The notes under the pieces: generated by a model
What the model was told of the DNA's origin: nothing
The model's input: only the letters and a program-made list of their open reading frames with translations
Databases searched by the model: none
Source: Phaeodactylibacter sp.
Lineage (GTDB): Bacteria > Bacteroidota > Bacteroidia > Chitinophagales > Saprospiraceae
Assembly: GCF_022763345.1 (NCBI RefSeq)
Contig: NZ_JALEGS010000024.1
Span: 62,001 to 126,000, forward strand
Direction of reading: 5' to 3'
Length of the DNA stretch: 64,000 bases
Shown: one piece after another, positions 18,715 to 27,700 of the stretch
Numbering within the stretch: position 1 is the first letter of the stretch
Layout: every line of letters starts with the position of its first letter
Program-made: the position numbers and the translations under genes

Positions 18715-21700
18715 TTAGGGCCTTGGTGTCTGTTTGACAACAGGCAATGCCAAGCTTTGCCCCTGACTGCTTTCCAACCGGATCAGATACGTTCCATCCG
18801 CCAGATCAGGCAGCAGGCGGATCGTTTGCTCACCAGCCTGCCAGACCTCCTGCCGCCTTTCCAGGACTTGCCCGGAGATGGATAGCAGTTCAAGCGTGTA
18901 CTGACCGCTGTAGGGTAGGTTGAGCTGTATATCGATTTGCTGCCCAAATGGATTGGGCGTGGCCTGCAAGCGTAATTCGCCCTCTGGCAGTTCGAGTACC
19001 TGCGTGGCCGCATTTACCCACAGGTCATAAAGCCCCTGGCCTGTACAGCCTGCAAGGTCGGTACGGGAAAGAATGGCCTGGTAATGCCCCGGCAGGTCAT
19101 ACTGATACTGCGGGCTAACCAGGCTGCTGCTCTGCCCGTCCCCAAAGTCCCAGGCGAAAGCACCTGTGGCTTCTGCGGGGCTAAACTGTACTTCCGTTTC
19201 CGTAGTCACTTCTACGGCAGGCTCTACCGTAAAACTTGCATCGGGTTGGTAGACCTGCACGGTAGCTTCCAGTGGCTCAGACTCACAGCCCCGGTACAAC
19301 GTTTTAGCGTAAGCGGTATAAGCAGCCTGAATGCCCTCTATCATCAACGCGGGAGTTTCCTGCAATACTGATCCATCGGCTGTTTCCCAGCGTACAGATG
19401 CCTCCTGATTCGGAGCCTGCGCGTAGAGCACGACATCCGTACCCCGGCAGACCGGATTGTCGGCTGACCATTCCACTTGCGGAGCTGGAATTTCTACCTC
19501 AAGATTTTCAAGGGTCACGGTATCCGTGAAGAACAAGCCATTTGCACCGGTAATGGTTACGGTATAATCACCGGCGGTCAGGCCTTCCAGGGAAGCCGTT
19601 TGCGCGCCGGTATTCCACTCGTAGCTATAAGGTGGCTGCAGGCCACTGACCATGGTGATGCCCAGCGTACCATTGGCATCTGCGGCACAGTAAGTGCTGC
19701 TTTGGGCATAGGCAGCGCTCATGGACTGCGCTTCGAAAACGAAGGGTTCTACAAAACTACCTTCGATGCCGTTGGGCTGGAAAGAAAGCTGCTGTGCGGC
19801 CAGATGAACCCGGTCCGTGCTGGCATCGTACATGAGGAATTCGACTGTTTCGCCAGCCTGCGCGCCGTAGACAAACAGCGGTGCCCGGTAAGCATTCAGC
19901 GCTGATACAAAACTCACCGGCGCAACGCCCCGGCATTCGCCATTGACATAGGCAGCCACCCGGTCTCCTTCGTCCAGACTCATTTCTCCGCCAAACTGTA
20001 AGGTAGAGGTGATCACCATACTCGCAGGGTATGCTGAAGGGTCGACACTCCATGTTGACGGATCAGCAGGAGTAAAGACCGAAGGATTATAGCCAAAGCC
20101 ATCGCTCACAGGCTCAGGGCTTAAAGGCACTTCGTAGCCATTATAAAGCATGGTTGCAGCGGGGTTGCCCACTAAAACCTGGTAAGCAAAGTTGGGCCTC
20201 ATGACCTCCATGCCCGGTGCAAATAGCCACTGCGTCAGCGTTTCGTTATACTCCGCGATCATATTAGGTGGAAGGTTGAGAGCAGCAGGGTCTTGTGGAA
20301 CCGTCTGCATACGGTCTCCATCCTCTACATTTAATAAGGTGAATGCATCGTTTATGCCTACCGTATCCTGAAGCGGATAACCAATCAGGTTCCAGCCCTG
20401 TTCCAGCAATATTGGCCCGAAAGTTGCATCACGCCCAGTCACCCGGATGGTATCGTCGAGGTTACCCAGAAACAGGATATAGCCTTCTTCCACATCAATA
20501 CTATCAAGGCCGTTGGTACTAATCCAGCCTACACCTTCAACGTAGCCTGCTGAGGTCTCTTCCGTTTTTATGATATCTCCGTCTTGCAAAAACTTCAGCT
20601 CCCGGAGCTGTTCGCCAACCGTCATATCCGTTTCCTGACTATTGAAAGAGAGCCAGGTCAGGCCTCCGCCCCCGTCGCCTTCTCCATTCACCGGGATATA
20701 GCGGGCCCGGTCGCGGTCGCGGTTCACAAATAGCAACTCAGGGTCACTGAAAGATCCAATCAGCATGGTCTCATCGAAGAACAGGCTGTCGATTGGATAG
20801 GCATTGTACTCTTCCCCGGGATCAGCGTCCCACGCCCGGAATTCGAGCGGCTTACCGATATCTTCCGGGTTGCCGTACACCAGCATAAAGGCCGCATACT
20901 GACCGGTTTGAGTACTCGCGATTCGGGCCACCCCACGGATTTCATTGCCAATCCAGGCACTGACGATGTCCATAGTATCGCGGGAAGGATTGTTCCCAGG
21001 AGGTTGCGTATACTGATAGTTCACGACCACCTGCATAGAATTGGAATACTGCGAGGGATCTACTTCCCAATAAGGCGGACGAGCCAGTACATTGACTTTG
21101 ATTCGGATATTGTCAACTCCGGCGTTGGCCAGATTAGAGTTCGAAACAACACTCAGCACAACCGTGGTATCCCCTACCGGCAGCAAGCTGCCATCAATAT
21201 TAAATCGAACAGGCGTCCCATCAGACGTAGAGATAATACCGTTAGGAGGAGTAGCCTGTAGCCATGGAAGCCCCACAAGTTCAGGAATAGAAAAGCCAAT
21301 GGTCGCTCCTGCCCCTTGATTGGTATTGAATAAGACCGTACTAAGAATCCCCTCGCTATCCTGATAAATCGTGGTTTCCAGGAAGGTGTCCTGCACGAGA
21401 ATATCTCTCGCGACTACCCGGAAATCCCATTTAAAGGTATCTCTGGCGGGTACCGTATTACCATTTGCATCAAGGGTTTCCTGGACAACTCCTTGCGCAT
21501 CTCTCAATAGCGGGAACGGATTTCCAAATTCGTCAACCAACCCGGAAACCTTAATGGTCAGCAACTGATCATCGAAGGGCTCCAGCGTCTCAAATAATGA
21601 GGAGGGTGCAAGAGGCAGGAATACTAACTTGTTCTCAGCCGGGTCACACCCGAAAGTACCGGGTACGGTGTCCTGCGTCAGTTCATTGACAACAAGGAAG

Positions 21701-24700
21701 GAGGCTTCATCCAGTGTGGCACAGTCCAGTTCCCGGTTGACCTTGATACTGATCTCATCGCCGGTCTGCCAGACCAAATCGGAAGGTTCAAACAACGCAA
21801 AAGCTTCGCCCGTCTGCCGGCGGATTTGCCCGCGGATGATGTTGGATTGGACTACGCCATCTGTGCCACAGGCAGCCACAGCCCTAACTTCATAGATACC
21901 ATCCGGATATTTCTGGTATAATTCCGTAATATCCCAGCTAAAGAAGAATCGTGGCGACTCACCCGGACCAAAGTTTTCCATATCGTACTGTATCAGGGAA
22001 TCCTGATTGACGATATAGCGCGGGTCAAGTTCTGTAAACGGTATAATCTCCCAACCTGAGCCATCACCAATACGCCGGTATTCCAGGTAGATTTCATCCA
22101 GATTCGGATTTTCGGAGTCATAATCGCCCACTTCCACTACGATCGCCTCCCGACTATCGGCCTGGAAGGGGTTACGGCGGGTAATGAGCCAGTCGTTGCC
22201 TGGTGAGGCTATACTGATATCGCTACAGGGCGTATCGAAGAAAGCACTGATGGTGACCGTATCCCGCTCACCGAGCAGGAAGAGGTCGCCATCGGTACAG
22301 CTCGGCCTTAGGACTACGTAAATACTGTCAAACTGATAGTTATTCAGGGAGCGGGTCAGCGTGAGTGGTAATATGACCGGTTGATTGGCGTTGATGAAGG
22401 TCAGGGTTTGACCAGATTGATTACCACCACCAATAATTCCACCGTTTAATCGGAGCGCGGCTCCATTTTCATTGCTTTCGCCTTCGTGGTAAACGAAGAA
22501 GTCCCGTTGTTCACCAAAGGGGTTAAGATTGGTTAGTTGTACATAGAAGGTAGCGGGCTGATCGGGGTTGAGGGCCCGAAGCTCCTGGAAATCGAATGTA
22601 GACTGCGTCTCCGGGTCGTAAAGGGAAATATCGAAGCGGTCGCGTTGAATAGCGCCAACTTCCGGCGGGCAGCTGGAACGGCCGCCGAGGAGTTGGAAGT
22701 AGGGGGTATGGCCGGGATCACGCGCCTGAATAGCAGTTATACTAAATTGGTCGCCGGGATCATCATCTGAAAACGTATAGGATATTGTAGATTCCGTTTC
22801 ACTACTGCTGTAGAAGTCTTTACCCCATTCAAACTCCAGATCGATGCCCAGTCCTAGTTTATTTTCTACATCAACACTTTTCACTACAAGACCGAATCCG
22901 ACATTAGCTTCAGTCCCCAATATGTTACCAATGCTGAGGGATAACGTAAAAAACCCTCTTTGAGCGAACTTGCTGCTTGTAGTCTGAGAAATGGATTTAC
23001 TTTTCTCTATGTCTACCCCGGCAGAGAAGGTCGTATTTTCCACCTCAGGGATAAAAGACGCAGCAGGTGCTTGTTCAATTCTGGTAAGCACCTCGTCAGT
23101 ATTCAAATAGAGAGAGTCTAGGAGATAATCTACTGCCCGCACGGCGTTTTCGTATTTGGCGGCCAAATCCGTAGTAAATATAACCTCTCTGATATCCGAT
23201 GACAAAATAAAGCTATCCTGTGCATTGTATGACCCTATCGCCGGATCAGCACAAAATACTCTACGCGCTTCATCAGCTCTAGTTACTCTGTCATTGTAAT
23301 CACTAGGAGCCTCAGCATTAGAGAACTCTACTTCCTGCCCAAAAACGCCCAGTCCCTGCTTGTATTCGTCTTCTAAATTATAGAACTGCACTTCAGACCA
23401 GAGCTGATTGGCATCATATTCTTCGGCACAGAACTGATAGAACGGTACTGATTCTACACGATGGTATTCCAGGATACGCTCCCAATTGAGCGCCTCGGTA
23501 ATCAGCCTTTCAACAGCTTCAGCCGCAGGTAGTACATTACCGCCTACCTGAATCTCCAGGCTGCCAGCCCTTACCGAATCTGCCTGTGATCTTCTTTCAT
23601 TAGCGATTTGTTTGATCTGGCCTACTGTATAGTTCCAGTCTGTCTTTATTTCATTGGGAGAAATATTAAAGCTCTGTACCTTAACAAGGCTACATGTTTC
23701 TTCGTCAAACCGGATTTCGTCTATCAGACCATACTGGATAGCTACGCCGATCCCCACCATTACATCGGCATCAGGTCCTACAAAATCCGATGTGGAAGAA
23801 GTAGAAATCGTTTGTTTGGCAGTAAACTCTAGCTCGAAAGTGTTTTCCTCATTCGTACCCCGGCCAACCCGCTGCTCTATATCCAGGTAGGCCCCTACAC
23901 CAAATAGGGCGAGCGTAAGATCAGTTTCTACTCCTGCACCACCACGGAAAGAGAACACATCTGTCAGCGACTTAGTGAAGGTCTGTCCTTCTTCTATTGA
24001 ACTAAAGCTGCCGTCCCCGGGTGGATCACGAAGAATATAAATTGGCATTTTTACCTGCCCCTCCTCATCCTCAACATCCACAATAATATCGCTACCTGGT
24101 AGAGGAGCAGCTCCTCGAACCACCACGGGAATGGTCCGTTGTGCTAACAAATCTCCTATATCCGAGAAGTACTGTAAATTGATCCCCTTTCGGAAAGGGG
24201 ACACAAGGTTAGGAGCGCCTCCAACAAAACTATGCTGCTCGAAGTCTCCCGTTTCAGGCAGATAAAACAATGTGTCACGGCTATTTTCCTTAGCAGCAGC
24301 ATTATTTATAATAATGTACCCTTCTGTTACATCACAGAGAACGCCCTGATGTATCTCTGTTACATCAAACCGTATAGTATATGAGCTGTTCTGGTCCAGT
24401 AAACGGGGAAGGTCAGGATTACAGCTAGGGCGCGTACCAAACTCAGATGCCAATGAAATAGTAGCTGGCTTGTGGTATACCAGCGTTCTCTCTAGTACCG
24501 TATCCGCTGCCTGCTGTACGAGGTTGCCATCCTGAAATTGAGTTTTTTCAATATGGAACGCCTCTAGTGCCAGTCCGGCAGGGCGATACTCCAAGTAGTT
24601 AACAATCAAATTATTTTCCAGAGAAAGTGGAGCGGCCCCTACTACCCGGGCTACTAACCCGTCAAGTGCGGGAAGTTGCATAGCCACCTTTCCGTTTAAT

Positions 24701-27700
24701 CCTGTTTGTTCAATTCTCTTGAAACATCCATCCCTGGTACTAACTTCTATATCGAAACGGCCATTAGATGAGGCGGCAAACCCGCATACGTTTCTAAGGT
24801 TGATTTCTACATCGTAGGTCAGCACGTCCTGGAAGTTGACCTCCGTAAATTGAGGCACTGGCGACATACTGATTTGGCGGACCGGGTTTTCAAAGCGGTG
24901 AAGTATCGCAGCCTGCTCTGGCATTCCTTCGTTTCTCAGAAATATACTGTCAACTGTGACTTCAATTCGCGCCAGCCCCTCCAGGTATGGATTGAGTATC
25001 AATCCGTAATTGCCCTCCAAGTCGGTAGTTGTGGTTTCTTCTACCACCCCACCGGTTGACAATATATGGCGGGCCCTTACCGTAATGCTGTCAATGCTAC
25101 AGTCTGTACCAGCGTAGGATACTCGACCGGCTACAGCATAGGCTGTTTTGTCGAAGAAAAAGATATTAGAACGTGTAGCGTTCTGGGGCGATAGCGTAAA
25201 GGTTTGGACTGGCTCCACAAAGCTATGATCCATAAAAGCGGCACTTAGACTGTAGTTGACCGGTTCTTCACCCACGTATATACCAGGAATGACAAACTGA
25301 CCATTTTCATCAGAGGATGCTTCATAAGTAAATTGTTCGCCATCCACAATACCCTGAACGATGAGCTGAGCTCCCTGCACAGGCGCATTCCCTTGAAGTG
25401 TCAGGACTTCTCCTTCCAGCTGCCCATTACCTCTTGTAAAACCAATATCCGATAATCCGGAATCTTCATCTCCGTTGACCACTGCTGATACAATGTATAC
25501 ATACTCCCGACCAGGAACACCGTCGCTGTCGTTGTAAAAACGGTCATCGGCACCTAATGTAGCGATCCGTTCATCGTCCCGATAGACTAAAAAGTTGTCT
25601 ATTTCCGCAATGTCTCCATTGTATTCCCAGGAAATACGGGTCCGGTTTGCAAAGGTGCCTTTGGTTGCTATTACCTCTGATAGATCCGTATTATCGCGAG
25701 TGTTAGCTACTCTTCCATTAATATTCCGCGGAATTGAATAATAGGTTGCCCCCTCTATATTTCGGTATGAACGGATAACATACTGCATATTTGTATTCGG
25801 CAAGTTCGGGAAAGGAAAGAAAACGTCCCGGTAAGACCGTTTACCGGGATTAAACACAAAGAAGGTATCCTGGAAGCTGTTAAATGTGCGTTCAATACGG
25901 AACCCATCTACATTTACGTTCAGATCCTGTGCCCAGTCAAGGTCTACCCAGTTAGGCCGGTCTGTAGTAGCAAAAAACGCATCAACCGGAGGAGGTGGCG
26001 GATAAACGGCTAAGCCGCTAAGTCCGGGGGCAGATTCAAAAAGAATACCGCCCCGCCGGTCAGTCGCCACGACCTCATAGCTATAAGCACCGTCTTTTAC
26101 GCCACTCTTATCGCTAAAGGTGAAGGATTGGACAGTACCATCGTGGGTATAGGGTATACTGCCCAATTCGGTACGGTTACCTCCTATACTCCGGTACACA
26201 ACAAATTGACTAACGCCCTGGGCGCGATAGTTAAAGCTAATTTCGGTTAGCCCCAAATTGGTATTTGGCATTGCCAAAACGGCAGATGGAGATAAAAGAG
26301 GTGGATATTCTATTTCGGCTTCTGAGGGACGGGACTGGAATAACATATCCTCCCGGCTTAGAAGTGCAACGATACTATACGTTGGCTCAGAAAATGGTAT
26401 TCCGTCGTAGTCCCAGTAATTTCTCTCATTAGCGGGTACATCAGCCAGAGGAACACCATTTCTGAACACCCTAAAAGCGCTAACAGCATCGCCATTGTAA
26501 GACCAGTCCAGGCGTACCGCATTTGAATCGGGTACAGCAACTGCGGTGAATGGAGCCGGGCGGGCTACAGTAGGGAATACGACTTCGAGCGATCGGAAAT
26601 CAGAATTGGAGACTCCGGTATTATTGACCCGTACAGCCCGTACTTCGTATATATATGTTTGGTCAGGTTTTCCCTGCGTATCAACATACCAAAGGGAGTC
26701 GCCACGACTTACTGAGGCAATAGGCAAACCATTACGGCGTATTTCGTAATAAGAAACTTTATCATTAAAGTGACTCCACTGTAATGTTATGCTATTGTCT
26801 AAGTAATTTAAGTTAGGCAAGGCAGATAAGCACTCTACCGCTGGTAGCTTTGGATATTCAAGGTTTCGAAAGACGGTCCTCTTATCAGCCTCTGGTATAC
26901 GGCTCCCATCTTCCAGGACATAGGGCCCCACCAAGTAGGGATATGTTGTGGAATTCACACCAAGCGTATCTACAAAAAACTGTCTTCCTCCACTGTTTAT
27001 CGCCGCTATTTCGGACAAGCCACGGTCCAAGACGCCCCCTGTTGCCTGTCCCTCAGTAAATGACCACGACGCTACCACGGCTTGTTCCTCCTCAAAAGGA
27101 TGCAACTGAAAAGCGGTTACAATAGCAATGCTGTCCTCATAGGGTAAGGGGGGGGACACTGCTGGCAAAAAGTCATCCCGAAACAAAACGGTACGCACTG
27201 AGGCGTTTAAACCCGACTGGCTATTGGCGACAAGTTCATGCCCCGCCCCAATATCATCTACGATGATTTCCCAATCGCCACTGCCTACCAATTCATGCAA
27301 GCGAATAAATCGGAAATAACCGGAGCTATCAGTAGTAGTGCCTTGTAGAAAAGCATTTGTAGAAACATCCACTAGGCTGACACTAACACCATTTCGATCA
27401 GTAGTGTACCGCTTGGCTAATAATTGTCCTTGCAAGAAATCAGTCCCACGTCTTATACCACTTGCCGCTACGACCGGAGAAGTGTTTCCCTCGTACTCAG
27501 CTGTTAGGGTATACAAATGTTTTTGCCCCGGAGTGGCTTCGTAATCATAGTAATTACGGGCAGTGAAAGGAAGCGTATCCAATAGCACCCCGTCTCTGTA
27601 AACCGAAAAGGTGGCAAAGATGAAGTCCGGGAACTCCCATTTAAGCCCCACATGCATAGGAATATCCCTGGAAGCAGTAAAGTACTCAATGGAATCTAAT

